Positions 15,661 through 24,664 of a stretch of 35,131 nt of DNA are shown piece by piece. The first letter of the stretch is position 1. Each line of letters begins with the position of its first letter. Made by a program: the position numbers and the translations under genes. The notes under the pieces are model-generated. The model made no database searches, was not told the origin of the DNA, and saw only the letters and a program-made list of their open reading frames with translations. The DNA is from Saccharofermentans sp. Lineage in GTDB: Bacteria; Bacillota_A; Clostridia; Saccharofermentanales; Saccharofermentanaceae. The stretch covers positions 1 to 35,131 of the forward strand of contig JAILMZ010000059.1 of assembly GCA_024692105.1 (NCBI GenBank), written 5' to 3'.

Positions 15661-17138
15661 TACTCTTCCTCGTTGCCCTTTTCCATGAAGGTCTTCGCCA
15701 GGTCTTCAAATCCGAATGAATGAGACGCCTTGAACAGTATGGCATCACCGGTCCTTGCACATTTTTCGAGCTTTTGACCGACAGCCTGTGTATCGGGGCA
15801 CTTGATTATCTCAAGGCCGCTGTCGACCTCATGTGCTCCCCTTATGAAGTCATCCGCATTCTCACCTGTAACGATTATTATATCAAAACCATACTTGGCG
15901 CATGCCTTGCCCGTCTGCTCATGAAGGGCCGGGGCGTAATCGCCGAGTTCGAGCATGCCGCCCAGGACTGCGATCTTCCTTCTTCCCTTCGCGGTCCAGC
16001 CAAAGCTCCTGAAGGCATTCTCCATCGACTCGGGCGCTGCGTTATAGGCATCGTTTACGATCAGATACTTCTTAGTCTCTATTATCTTGCCCCTGCCTTC
16101 GCCGAGGCCCGCATTTGCTATTACGTCCCTGACCGCATCAATGTTGGCGTGGTCATTCATGAGACCGCACTTGTAAGCGCAGAAGAGCGCGAAGACTGCA
16201 TTGCGGATCGCAAACGCACCGTGATGAGGCACGGTAAAACGCTTCTCCGAATCGTACTCTTTGTCCATGCGCTTTAATCTCACACTGAATTCCATTCCGC
16301 TTTCATCTTCGGTTATGCCCTCTGCGGAAATGATGACGGGGCAGCTCGAAGGACAGGGCACATTCTCGCCGTCATTAACCGACACTGCCGCGATGAGCTT
16401 GTTGATGGAAAGGTTATTGCTCGCATATCTTAAGAGATCGCCGTCATCCGCATTGACCGCAAGTATTCCGCCGTCTGTGAGGCCTTCTGCTATCTCCATC
16501 TTTGCCTTCATGATGTTCTCGCGGGAACCGAGCCTTCCGATGTGCGAATAACCGACATTGGTTATCACCGCGATATCAGGTCTTGCGATGCCCGTAAGAT
16601 ACGATATCTCGCCCAGTCCTCTCATACCCATCTCGAGCACCATGACCTGTGTGTCTTCCGGTGCCGCAAGGATGGTGTTGGACATTCCTATTTCGTTGTT
16701 GTTGTTTGCCTTTGTACTGTGGACCGTAAGACCTGTGCGGAGCACATCCGTGATCATGTTCCTGGTGGATGTCTTGCCGACGGAACCGGTTACGGCAATG
16801 ACCTTGGCACCCAGCTTGAACCTGTAGTGCTTGGCAAGAAGTCCGAGCGCCTTGACCGTGTCTTCCACCACGATGCCGACACCGCCTTCAGGAATATAGG
16901 AAGCATCGTCGACGACAACGCATACCGCTCCCTGCTCTATGGCCTGGCCTGCATATTCACAACCGTTGAACTTCTCTCCTCTTATTCCGAAAAAGATATT
17001 ACCCTGCTCTATGTGCCTGGTATCGGAAGATACGCCTGATATCGTTATTGATGTATCGAACACCGGTTCGGCGGTCTTGTAGATCATCTCACCGCCGATG
17101 GCGTGTCTTACTTCATCAAGGGTAAACATCTGTCTCAT
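15660..17138 (-). CDS. murF: UDP-MurNAc-tripeptide-D-alanyl-D-alanine ligase
   Basis: 492 residues. The three Mur-ligase domains are visible: an N-terminal UDP-binding domain, a central ATPase with P-loop TGSVGKTS (117-124) and NNNNEIGMSN, and a C-terminal domain with NDAYNAAPESMENA. It adds D-Ala-D-Ala to the tripeptide in the cytoplasm. The ATG overlaps the murE stop (ATGA); an in-frame ATG three codons later is an equally possible start. It is followed directly by ftsW with a one-base overlap, where mraY and murD would normally stand. Confidence 0.96.
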   Translation of the reverse strand: MRQMFTLDEVRHAIGGEMIYKTAEPVFDTSITISGVSSDTRHIEQGNIFFGIRGEKFNGCEYAGQAIEQGAVCVVVDDASYIPEGGVGIVVEDTVKALGLLAKHYRFKLGAKVIAVTGSVGKTSTRNMITDVLRTGLTVHSTKANNNNEIGMSNTILAAPEDTQVMVLEMGMRGLGEISYLTGIARPDIAVITNVGYSHIGRLGSRENIMKAKMEIAEGLTDGGILAVNADDGDLLRYASNNLSINKLIAAVSVNDGENVPCPSSCPVIISAEGITEDESGMEFSVRLKRMDKEYDSEKRFTVPHHGAFAIRNAVFALFCAYKCGLMNDHANIDAVRDVIANAGLGEGRGKIIETKKYLIVNDAYNAAPESMENAFRSFGWTAKGRRKIAVLGGMLELGDYAPALHEQTGKACAKYGFDIIIVTGENADDFIRGAHEVDSGLEIIKCPDTQAVGQKLEKCARTGDAILFKASHSFGFEDLAKTFMEKGNEEE

Positions 17139-18646
17139 GCGCGTCCGGCCTCAGCTTTCTTTACCGCAAGCTGTGCCTGCTCGTAATCATCGAAATGTAT
17201 CGTCTTATCCGCGAATATCTGATAGTCCTCATGTCCCTTGCCTGCGATCAGCACGGTATCACCGGGCTCGGCCATCTCTATCGCCTTGCAGATCGCCTGC
17301 GCACGGTCGACGATCACCTCATATTTGCCGTCCGTCTTCGAGATGCCTGTAACGATATTCGCGATTATCGCCTCGGGCTCCTCATTACGGGGGTTATCGG
17401 ATGTTATCACGGTATAGTCGGACATTTTGCCCGATACCTCTCCCATCTCGAAACGCCTTGACGTGGCTCTGTTGCCGCCGCAGCCGAACACCGTTATTAT
17501 CCTGCCGCTCGTGTAATCCCTTAAGGTCTTGAGCACGCTTTCAAGCGCAGCTGCGTTGTGGGCATAATCCACGAGGATGGATACGCCGAGATCGTTCTCG
17601 ACGGGCTGTACTCTTCCGGGAACACTTACCTTGGCAAGAGCCTGCTTTACGTACTCAAAGTCAATGCCCAATACTCCCGCACAGCTTATGGCACAGAGAG
17701 CATTGTAAACATTGAATTCTCCGGGAAGTGCCGTGAAGACAGTCCCGTTATAGAAAGGACTTGTCAGTTTGAACTCGGTCCCCGTTACGTGTCCCATGCG
17801 CTTCTTGGTAAGATCCGTCGCGCGGACCATTGCGCCTTCTGCGAGGCCGTATGCTATGATCTCACACTTGCCCTTCGCATATTCTTCTGCGCGTCTGCCT
17901 TCTTCGCAGTCGGTGTTGATGATGCCGTATTCGCAGTCATCGAATATCTTGAGCTTGCACCTCATATAGTCTTCCATATCGGGGTGCTCTTTATCTGATA
18001 TGTGATCTTCGTAAAGGTTGGTAAAGCATGCGCACTTGTATCTGATGCCGTAAACTCTGTCGAGCTTCAAACCCTGGGATGAGACTTCCATTACAAGATG
18101 CCCTACCCCTGCATCTCTGAGCTCGCTTAGCATTCCGTATACATCTTTTGCCTCGGGAGTCGTGTGCTCGGCATGTCTGACATCGCCTGCGATGATGTTC
18201 TGCACGGTTCCGATGAGGCCTGCCTTAAGGCCTGCCTGTTCGAGTATCGCATGGAGCATGAATGTCGAAGTGGTCTTGCCCTTCGTGCCCGTTATGCCGG
18301 AGATGAGGATGTCTCTTTCGGGATGAGATGCAAAAGCAGCGGAAGCAAGAGCTAAGAACCTTCTCGTATCGCAGACTTCGACGATGGTAACGTCATCCCC
18401 GCAGACTTCCTTGAGCTGTTCAGCCGTATTGCCTTCTCTCCTGCTGTCAATGAGGACTGCGGAAGCGCCTTTTCCCACAGCCTGGCTTATGTAGCTGTGT
18501 CCGTCGGATTCAAAGCCTATTATCGCGACAAAAAGACTGCCGGTCTGTATCTTTCTCGAATCATATTCGACCGAAGTAATATCGCAGGAGGCAGATCCTG
18601 ATATAACGCGGTATTCTTCATTTCCCAATATCTCAGACAATTGCAT
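17135..18646 (-). CDS. murE: UDP-MurNAc-L-Ala-D-Glu:meso-diaminopimelate ligase
   Basis: 503 residues. The ATP P-loop is ITGTKGKTT (118-126), the UDP-sugar binding block HTTPE is at 161-165, and the lysine of the carbamylated-lysine site lies in YMRCKLKIF (near 232). The motif DNPRNEEP (417-424) is the meso-DAP recognition motif, rather than the L-lysine type, so the wall is predicted to be DAP-containing. It follows the PBP after 120 nt, which contain a strong AAGGAG ribosome binding site but no clear promoter or terminator. Confidence 0.96.
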   Translation of the reverse strand: MQLSEILGNEEYRVISGSASCDITSVEYDSRKIQTGSLFVAIIGFESDGHSYISQAVGKGASAVLIDSRREGNTAEQLKEVCGDDVTIVEVCDTRRFLALASAAFASHPERDILISGITGTKGKTTSTFMLHAILEQAGLKAGLIGTVQNIIAGDVRHAEHTTPEAKDVYGMLSELRDAGVGHLVMEVSSQGLKLDRVYGIRYKCACFTNLYEDHISDKEHPDMEDYMRCKLKIFDDCEYGIINTDCEEGRRAEEYAKGKCEIIAYGLAEGAMVRATDLTKKRMGHVTGTEFKLTSPFYNGTVFTALPGEFNVYNALCAISCAGVLGIDFEYVKQALAKVSVPGRVQPVENDLGVSILVDYAHNAAALESVLKTLRDYTSGRIITVFGCGGNRATSRRFEMGEVSGKMSDYTVITSDNPRNEEPEAIIANIVTGISKTDGKYEVIVDRAQAICKAIEMAEPGDTVLIAGKGHEDYQIFADKTIHFDDYEQAQLAVKKAEAGRA

Positions 18647-18766
18647 TGTTGTCGGCTCCTTGCTTTTAGATGCGTCCCTTCATAGTAAATCAAAAACGGT
18701 CAAAATCATCGTGGCAATATAGAAAGAAAATACTCTCAGGGCCCGCGTTTTATGTGTAACCTAACG

Positions 18767-21160
18767 TTACCCGGCTTCTTCGGTTTCCTCTTCCTCCGGG
18801 GGAAGATCCATATCCACGAGCATTCCGTCCTCGCCCGTCGTGTCACCGTCGCCTGAAGCATCCTCATCGGTCTCTGAAGTGTCGACCACAGCATCCTTAA
18901 CAAGCGTTACGTGGATTATCTCGCCTGCATATACGGTCTCGCCCAATGCATAGTCCTGCGCCACGCAGACGCCTCCGACATCACCGTCGATCTTACAGTT
19001 GAGGTTCAGGTCGAGGCAGGCCTCGATACATTCGATGGCCGTCATTCCGGTCAGGTTCGGTACCTTTGTGGTAAGGAACTGTGACTCCGTAACGCCTTCG
19101 GGGTACATGACAACGACGCCGGTCTTGTAGAGCGTTGCCGTATAGCTCGGGTATGTCTGCGCGATTATCGTATCGGCATCCATATCGAGCGTTCCGTAGA
19201 GAGTGGAAAGACCGTTCGTGGAGATCTTCGAAGCGGCTTCAGAAGCCGTCATGCCGTCTACCTTCTGAACGTAGAATTCCTTGAGGAGTTCTTCGTATTC
19301 GTCTTCGTTGAACTTTCTCTCGACGCCCATGTATGTAAGCGTTCCCTCAACGATCTTAGCCGCAGTTGCAGCAGCGGAAGATGAACCGACGGAATGATCC
19401 TTCGGCTTGTTGATAACTACGAGGACCGCGATCTTTGGGTTGTCCGCAGGAGCGTAGCATGAGAACGAGAGCACGTGGCATCCTGCAAGCTCACCGGTCT
19501 CGATCGTGGATGTGGAGGTCTTGCCGGCTACATTGTATCCGGGGACCTTACCTGCGGAACCGGTACCGTCGGAGACAACGAGTTCCATCAGTGCCCTTAC
19601 TCTTGCGCAGGTCTCTTCCGAGAAAACCGTTCTTACTACCTCGGGTTCGATCTCGTCGACGATGTTGCCTTCGGAGTCCGTGATGTATTTCGCGATGTGG
19701 GGTACCATGAGGTTTCCGCCGTTGATGATGGCACAGTAAGACATGAGGAGCTGTATCGGCGTGACCGTCGCGGACTCGCCGAAAGAGAGGCAGGCCATAT
19801 CGAGCTGCTGCGGATCGGAGTGGAAGATACCCTTACCTTCCGCGGGAAGGTCGATGCCCGTGATGTCGTAGAAGCCGAGCATTCGTACGTATGAGTAGTA
19901 TTTCGCGACGCCGATCCTCAGCGCGAGCTGGGCGAAGATCGGGTTGCACGAGTTCTGGAACGCCTTCGTAAGCGTTTCCTCACCGTGGTTGTAGCCGCCT
20001 GATTTCTGGAGCCAGCAGGAGATCGCATAACCGGCGATCTCGACGGGGGCATCGCTGAAGACTTCTTCTTCGTCAGTCAGATTCTCTTCCAGGGCAATGC
20101 ATGTCGTAAGGGCCTTGAATGTTGAACCCGGCTCGTATGTATCGGATACGCAGCGGTTACGCCAGCAGTTACCCATTATGTACTGGATCTTGTCGTCGTC
20201 CGACATGAAGTTCCAGGTATTGATATCCATGCCGTACGGCATTCCGTACGGGTCGTTGAGGTCGTAGTTCGGGAGCGATACCATCGCAAGGATCGCGCCT
20301 GTATAAGGATCGATGACGATCGCGCAGACGCCGTCGATCGGGTCGTATTTCTCGTAAGCCTCGTAGCACGCCTCTTCCGCGATCCTCTGGATGTTGATGT
20401 CTATGTTGGTGACGATGTTGTATCCGTTCATCGCAGGCTCGACCGTCGCCTCCGAATAAGGCAGGACACCGCCCGTGATCTCGTCCGTCTCGGAATATCT
20501 GTAGCCGTCAGTACCGGAGAGGACGTCGTTATAGTAAGCTTCAAGGCCATACAGGCCGTTGAGGCTCACGCCGTCGTTCTTGGCATAGCCGATTACCTGC
20601 GCGGCAAGGCTTCCGTAATTGTAGTATCTCTGGGGGACCGCAACGAAACCGAAACCGTTTATCTTGTTCTCATCAAGGAAGACCTCGAAAGCCTCCTTCG
20701 TCTCGGCAGGAATGTTCTTTGCTACGTCGCAGCCCTTGACGGAATTCCTTTCGTCGTTGGGGTCATCAGGATTCACCGGAATGATGCCGTCCATCTTCTC
20801 GTATGTGACACCGAGATAATCGATGCAGGCTGAGATTATCTCTTCTCTCGAAAGCACCGAAGATTTGACCTGTGAAGGAGAGCATACGACGGTATAGTCG
20901 TAAGTATTGGAAGCCAGAGGCATTCCGTTGCAGTCATAGATGATGCCGCGCTCGGCAGGGTATGTCATAAGGGTCCACTGCTGGCTTGCAGCCGCCTTGG
21001 CATACAACACGTTGTTGCTGACCGTGATGTCATAAAGTTTGTATATCAGGAACAGAAAGAACACCGCCATAAAAACAAATACGACGATGGTGACTATCCT
21101 TGAAGAAGTCGCTCTATTCTTATAATCTTCAGGATTAACGGCAGTGGTACCGTTTTCCAT
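18767..21160 (-). CDS. Class B penicillin-binding protein with two PASTA domains (FtsI/SpoVD-like)
   Basis: 797 residues. A short cytoplasmic start and one membrane helix (about 21-42) precede the dimerisation/pedestal domain (about 65-240). The transpeptidase has STFK (346-349, nucleophile S346), SCN (404-406) and K547-T-S-T in place of the usual K-T-G-T. PASTA repeats lie at about 629-688 and 697-755, followed by an acidic tail of about 40 residues. It cross-links septal peptidoglycan beside FtsW. Position and PASTA content fit either the vegetative division PBP or SpoVD; no separate pbpB is present, so the role cannot be fixed. GGAGG stands upstream of the ATG, and it follows ftsL by 17 nt. 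Confidence 0.93.
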   Translation of the reverse strand: MENGTTAVNPEDYKNRATSSRIVTIVVFVFMAVFFLFLIYKLYDITVSNNVLYAKAAASQQWTLMTYPAERGIIYDCNGMPLASNTYDYTVVCSPSQVKSSVLSREEIISACIDYLGVTYEKMDGIIPVNPDDPNDERNSVKGCDVAKNIPAETKEAFEVFLDENKINGFGFVAVPQRYYNYGSLAAQVIGYAKNDGVSLNGLYGLEAYYNDVLSGTDGYRYSETDEITGGVLPYSEATVEPAMNGYNIVTNIDINIQRIAEEACYEAYEKYDPIDGVCAIVIDPYTGAILAMVSLPNYDLNDPYGMPYGMDINTWNFMSDDDKIQYIMGNCWRNRCVSDTYEPGSTFKALTTCIALEENLTDEEEVFSDAPVEIAGYAISCWLQKSGGYNHGEETLTKAFQNSCNPIFAQLALRIGVAKYYSYVRMLGFYDITGIDLPAEGKGIFHSDPQQLDMACLSFGESATVTPIQLLMSYCAIINGGNLMVPHIAKYITDSEGNIVDEIEPEVVRTVFSEETCARVRALMELVVSDGTGSAGKVPGYNVAGKTSTSTIETGELAGCHVLSFSCYAPADNPKIAVLVVINKPKDHSVGSSSAAATAAKIVEGTLTYMGVERKFNEDEYEELLKEFYVQKVDGMTASEAASKISTNGLSTLYGTLDMDADTIIAQTYPSYTATLYKTGVVVMYPEGVTESQFLTTKVPNLTGMTAIECIEACLDLNLNCKIDGDVGGVCVAQDYALGETVYAGEIIHVTLVKDAVVDTSETDEDASGDGDTTGEDGMLVDMDLPPEEEETEEAG

Positions 21161-21177
21161 TTACTGACCTCCGGGAC

Positions 21178-21855
21178 TTATGCTTCCGGATGCTGCTGAT
21201 AGTAGTTCGCAAGTGCGTCCTCGGAATCAGCCAGCATCTCGTCACTAATTCCGTCCGTGTTATATGTTACCACTGTTTTCAGGGAATCATTATTCGGAAC
21301 CGGAAGATTTACGACCTGATTCTGATTCGGGTCCTGCATTCCGAGCGCAAGAGCCTGTGCGCGGATAGTATCCATATCCGTGATCCTGTTGGCATTCTCT
21401 TCCGCATCGAGTATCTCTGTCTTGAGACCGTTGATCTGGTCTTTAAGGTTGGAATTGTCCCTTGCAAGCTCGGACAGCTCTGTCTGAGGGTAAAGGAGCA
21501 GCATAAAGAAGGCGCCGATGAGAGTTACCAGAAGCACGCAGGCGATTGGTTCGAAGATCGTTCTTGCAGTGATCTTCTTCGCCTTTATCTTATGCTCCTT
21601 GTGAAGGGAACCGTCCTCATGCTCGAGCATGCGCTCGCGGCTTCTGCGGTTAACGTCCTCGTAGCTGACAGTGGAATCATGGAGACGGTGATCGGCACCG
21701 GAAACGATATCGAGCTTTTCCTCGACATAGATCTTCTCATTGTAAGGTTCGACAACACCGTTCTTGAACGAGAGCTTGGTGCGCCTTGCGGCCAGGGTCT
21801 CACGGAGATCCCTGTCTTCCTTGCTGATGTAAGTTCTGTGTTCCTTAACTGCCAT
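21178..21855 (-). CDS. ftsL: FtsL-like septum formation protein
   Basis: 225 residues. The first 100 are cytoplasmic, charged and low in hydrophobics. One membrane helix follows (about 102-122), then a periplasm-facing coiled coil (about 124-158, LARDNSNLKDQINGLK) and a conserved-looking RAQALALGMQDPNQNQ turn, typical of the FtsL/DivIC superfamily. It bridges FtsQ and the septal synthase. Family identity comes from topology, the LGM motif and its place between rsmH and the PBP, because FtsL sequences diverge greatly. An upstream GTG extends the frame by three codons, but the ATG at 21853-21855 has AGGTGAGGGG just before it. The N-terminal region is longer than the roughly 30 residues common in the family. 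Confidence 0.8.
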   Translation of the reverse strand: MAVKEHRTYISKEDRDLRETLAARRTKLSFKNGVVEPYNEKIYVEEKLDIVSGADHRLHDSTVSYEDVNRRSRERMLEHEDGSLHKEHKIKAKKITARTIFEPIACVLLVTLIGAFFMLLLYPQTELSELARDNSNLKDQINGLKTEILDAEENANRITDMDTIRAQALALGMQDPNQNQVVNLPVPNNDSLKTVVTYNTDGISDEMLADSEDALANYYQQHPEA

Positions 21856-21877
21856 ACCCCTCACCTGTTAACCGTTG

Positions 21878-22849
21878 TCAGAAATACTGTTCGTTATCGT
21901 TCCTTTCAAATACTCTTAGCTTTGCGCTGTGTGATCTCGGATTTTCGAACCTCTCGAAATCACCGGGTTCTATGGGTTTCTTTGTTATTACCGTTCCCAG
22001 AGGTTTCTTGCCGCATACGCAGACAGGGAAATCTCTCGGACACGTGCACGGATTCTCAGCTTTTCTGAATCCTTCCTTTACGATCCTGTCTTCGAGCGAA
22101 TGGAAGGAGATGATCGCAAACCTTCCGCCCGGATTAAGGTATCTGATGCCGTGTGTCACCAGGTTCTCGACGCCTTCGAGTTCGTGGTTGACTTCGATCC
22201 TCAGAGCCTGGAAGCAGCGTCTTGCGGGATGCTGGTCCTCTCCTCTGCCGTGACCGGGCATGTATTCCTTGATGGCTTCCGCAAGTTCGACCGTCCTTCT
22301 GAACGGCTTGACCTTACGTCTCTCGATTATTCCTTCAGCGATCCTGGCTGCATGGCGCTCTTCGCCGTATTCGGTGAACACCTTGATGAGCTGTTCTCTT
22401 GTATAACGGTTTACGACGTCAGCTGCCGTAAGGCTCTCGCCCGTATCCATTCTCATGTCGAGAGGACCGTCGTGCATATATGAGAATCCTCTCTCTGCCG
22501 TATCCAGCTGATACGAAGATACGCCGAGATCGGCAAGGATGCCGTCGACTCTCTTTATCTTCATGCTGTCCAAGACATCATCAATGTCGCCGTAATCGGA
22601 CTTGACCGGCATCCAGTTGATGTTTGCGAAACACTCTTCACGTCTCAGCATGCACTTGCCGAGCGCGGAATCATCCTTATCAATGGAGATCAGCGTGCCT
22701 TCCGGGCTGAGTCTGGCAGCAATCGCGGCAGAATGACCGCCGCCGCCTGCAGTGCAGTCAACATATACGCCGTCAGGCTTAATGTTAAGAGCCTCCATCG
22801 ACTCCCTGAGAAGAACTGATATGTGCTTAAACTCAGAGCCCTGTAACAT
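21878..22849 (-). CDS. rsmH: 16S rRNA (cytosine(1402)-N4)-methyltransferase
   Basis: 323 residues. It opens EFKHISVLLRESMEAL and has the SAM motif VDCTAGGGGHS (30-40), LADLGVSSYQLD and FAIISFHSLEDRIVK. It methylates C1402 in the 30S decoding centre. The start overlaps the mraZ stop by 17 nt. mraZ-rsmH is the usual opening of dcw clusters, with MraZ as regulator. Confidence 0.96.
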   Translation of the reverse strand: MLQGSEFKHISVLLRESMEALNIKPDGVYVDCTAGGGGHSAAIAARLSPEGTLISIDKDDSALGKCMLRREECFANINWMPVKSDYGDIDDVLDSMKIKRVDGILADLGVSSYQLDTAERGFSYMHDGPLDMRMDTGESLTAADVVNRYTREQLIKVFTEYGEERHAARIAEGIIERRKVKPFRRTVELAEAIKEYMPGHGRGEDQHPARRCFQALRIEVNHELEGVENLVTHGIRYLNPGGRFAIISFHSLEDRIVKEGFRKAENPCTCPRDFPVCVCGKKPLGTVITKKPIEPGDFERFENPRSHSAKLRVFERNDNEQYF

Positions 22850-23267
22850 TGAACTGTGTCTCCAATCCTTCTAAGCTGCCAAGGTCGAGGTCCTCGTTGT
22901 CGTAGAACTCCTTCCTGCAGATAAGCAGCTTGTCATCATCGTTAAATACGCATATCTCATCGCCAGGCTTGGCGGATATCCTCTCCCATAACTCGCTGAT
23001 GACGGGGATCCTTCCCTGTGCATCGACATTTACTTCGCTTGCCTCGAGGATGATGGCTTTCTCGAGCTTACGGCCGGCAGGAGACAGTTTGTTGATCTCG
23101 TGGATCTGCGGCTTGATCACGTTGTGGAAACGATTGCTCGAATAGACACACAAATAGCCCTTATCAAGGCTGTTTGTTACCACAACCTCGTCTCCGAGCT
23201 TATCTTTCTGCTTCGCAGGGATGAAAAATCTCCCCTTAGCATCAATTTTTTTGATGTCTCTTGCCAT
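22833..23267 (-). CDS. mraZ: Transcriptional regulator MraZ
   Basis: 144 residues with two SpoVT/AbrB-like domains, each carrying a D-x-x-G-R motif (D9-R13 in IDAKGRFFIPAK and D82-R86 in VDAQGRIPVIS). MraZ forms ring oligomers and binds GTG-rich repeats upstream of its own gene to control dcw transcription. The ATG is preceded only by a weak AGAGAA, so translation may be modest. GTG-containing boxes upstream support autoregulation. Confidence 0.96.
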   Translation of the reverse strand: MARDIKKIDAKGRFFIPAKQKDKLGDEVVVTNSLDKGYLCVYSSNRFHNVIKPQIHEINKLSPAGRKLEKAIILEASEVNVDAQGRIPVISELWERISAKPGDEICVFNDDDKLLICRKEFYDNEDLDLGSLEGLETQFNVTGL

Positions 23268-23320
23268 TTTTGTTCTCTATCAGCCTGATATTGTGTGTGT
23301 TATGAATATTTTTACCCTAA

Positions 23321-23374
23321 TGCACCACTTTTCTACACCAGAGTGGGAGAAATCTCCTCTTTTCACCACCACAC
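23321..23374 (-). promoter_or_regulatory. Candidate MraZ operator: three GTG-rich boxes
   Basis: On the minus strand GTGTGGTGGTG (23364-23374), TGGTGT (23335-23340) and GTGGTGCA (23321-23328) lie between the promoter and the mraZ ATG. A dyad GGAGA-AA-TCTCC (23346-23357) lies among them. MraZ proteins bind such GTG repeats in several bacteria. The spacing here is irregular, so this is a motif-level inference. Confidence 0.45.
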
Positions 23375-23380
23375 AAATGT

Positions 23381-23409
23381 ATTGTATTAGTAATATTCCT
23401 TTAATGCAA
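23381..23409 (-). promoter_or_regulatory. Candidate sigma-A promoter of the mraZ/dcw operon
   Basis: TTGCAT (23404-23409) and TACAAT (23381-23386) on the minus strand, 17 bp apart, lie about 115 nt upstream of mraZ. The predicted start point falls at the first GTG-rich box, where a bound regulator would interfere. Confidence 0.6.
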
Positions 23410-23466
23410 TACAATTTTTGTAATTTCTTGGAAATTTTTAACAATTTGTGTTTCTTCTGATTCCGG

Positions 23467-23497
23467 CAATAAAAACCGACGCCCCTTCGGCGCCGTT
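23467..23497 (-). terminator. Rho-independent terminator after rodA
   Basis: On the minus strand a stem CGGCGCC/GGCGTCG (one G-T pair) with a short GAAG-type loop is followed by TTTTTATT, about 30 nt past the rodA stop. It ends the lgt-rodA unit before the mraZ promoter. Confidence 0.75.
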
Positions 23498-23524
23498 CCC
23501 TGTTTTATATATAGATGACCGTAA

Positions 23525-24664
23525 CTACGTTTTCCCTGTCTCCAGACCACGGGACATCGAGATGTTTAATATTATTCCGAAAGCAATGAAGTTGATCAGC
23601 TGAGCTGTACCTCCGAGGCTTATGAACGGCAGCGGGATTCCTGTGATGGGAAGCAGTCCGACAGCCATGCCCATGTTCTCGATGTAGTGGAACGCGAAGT
23701 ATCCCGCCAGTCCCGCGAGGATGTAAGAGGATGATTTCGAGGAGACCTTGTCTGCAACATATAGACAGCGGCATATGAAAAAGAATGCCATGATGATGAC
23801 GGTCGTGGTTCCGATGAATCCCATTCGCTCGGAGATGGCAGCAAAGATGAAGTCACTCTCCTTTACCGGCACCGGCGTAAAGATACCCGTATAGTTTCCG
23901 GCGAGACCGCCTGACATTATCGCTGCTTTGGACTGGAGAAGGTTATATTCCGCCTTCGGATCCGAGCCTTCGAAAATGTGCGACAGGATCCTCTCCTTCT
24001 GGTAATCCTCCAGATAGAAGTTCCACAGGAGTGGGATGACTATGACTATGACGGATGATATCGCCAGCAGGAAGTATCTGTACTTGATGCCCCATGCGAA
24101 CATCATGCATACGAAGGTGAACATGATGACCATCGCGGTACCGAAGTCAGGCTGGAGCAGTATCAAAAGCATCGGCGGCGCATAGACCGCTGCGATAAGG
24201 CCGAAGCCCTTGAGCATTGACACCTTTTTCTCGGCTATCGCTTCGAGGATGTCTGCCGCAACGAGTACAAGACCTATCTTGGCGAGCTCAGAAGGCTGGA
24301 AGTTACCGACGACCGGAAGGTTCAGCCAGGAGTCTGCGCCCCATGTTGCCTTGAGGGAATAACCGTCAATGGGAACGAGTATCAAAAGGAAGATCGAAGC
24401 GGCGTATATCACCCTTCCGACCATCTTGAGAAAATGCGTATCGAGAAGGCAGATGAAGACCGCTACCAGGACGCCGCCCAATGTGGCGACTATCTGGCGG
24501 TAGTAGTTGCCGGGGTAAGCGGCATAACCATTGGATAAAACCTTCTGAAGAACATAAAGGCCGATGATGGTAAGGACAAGGACCGGAATGACAAGAAAAT
24601 AATCTACCGATCTGATACCGGCACTATTACGCAGTTTGACGAAACCGGCGCTTCTGTTATCCAT
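23525..24664 (-). CDS. rodA: SEDS-family peptidoglycan glycosyltransferase RodA
   Basis: 379 residues with about ten membrane helices. SEDS features include GADSWLNLPVVGNFQPSELA, LILLQPDFGTAMVIM and the C-terminal ITGIPLPFISLGGTAQL. RodA polymerises lipid II for side-wall elongation. The compact length, lack of an acidic loop and pairing with lgt outside the dcw cluster support RodA over FtsW, though the two are not always separable by sequence. The start overlaps the lgt stop by one base (TAATG). The stop is TAG. Confidence 0.88.
   Translation of the reverse strand: MDNRSAGFVKLRNSAGIRSVDYFLVIPVLVLTIIGLYVLQKVLSNGYAAYPGNYYRQIVATLGGVLVAVFICLLDTHFLKMVGRVIYAASIFLLILVPIDGYSLKATWGADSWLNLPVVGNFQPSELAKIGLVLVAADILEAIAEKKVSMLKGFGLIAAVYAPPMLLILLQPDFGTAMVIMFTFVCMMFAWGIKYRYFLLAISSVIVIVIPLLWNFYLEDYQKERILSHIFEGSDPKAEYNLLQSKAAIMSGGLAGNYTGIFTPVPVKESDFIFAAISERMGFIGTTTVIIMAFFFICRCLYVADKVSSKSSSYILAGLAGYFAFHYIENMGMAVGLLPITGIPLPFISLGGTAQLINFIAFGIILNISMSRGLETGKT

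Noticed and set aside
18647..18766. Promoter in the PBP-murE gap
   Set aside because: TTGACC, TTGCCA and TATATT words occur but no pair has acceptable spacing.
21190..22068. 292-residue plus-strand frame
   Set aside because: Antisense to ftsL and rsmH, both of which are clear genes.
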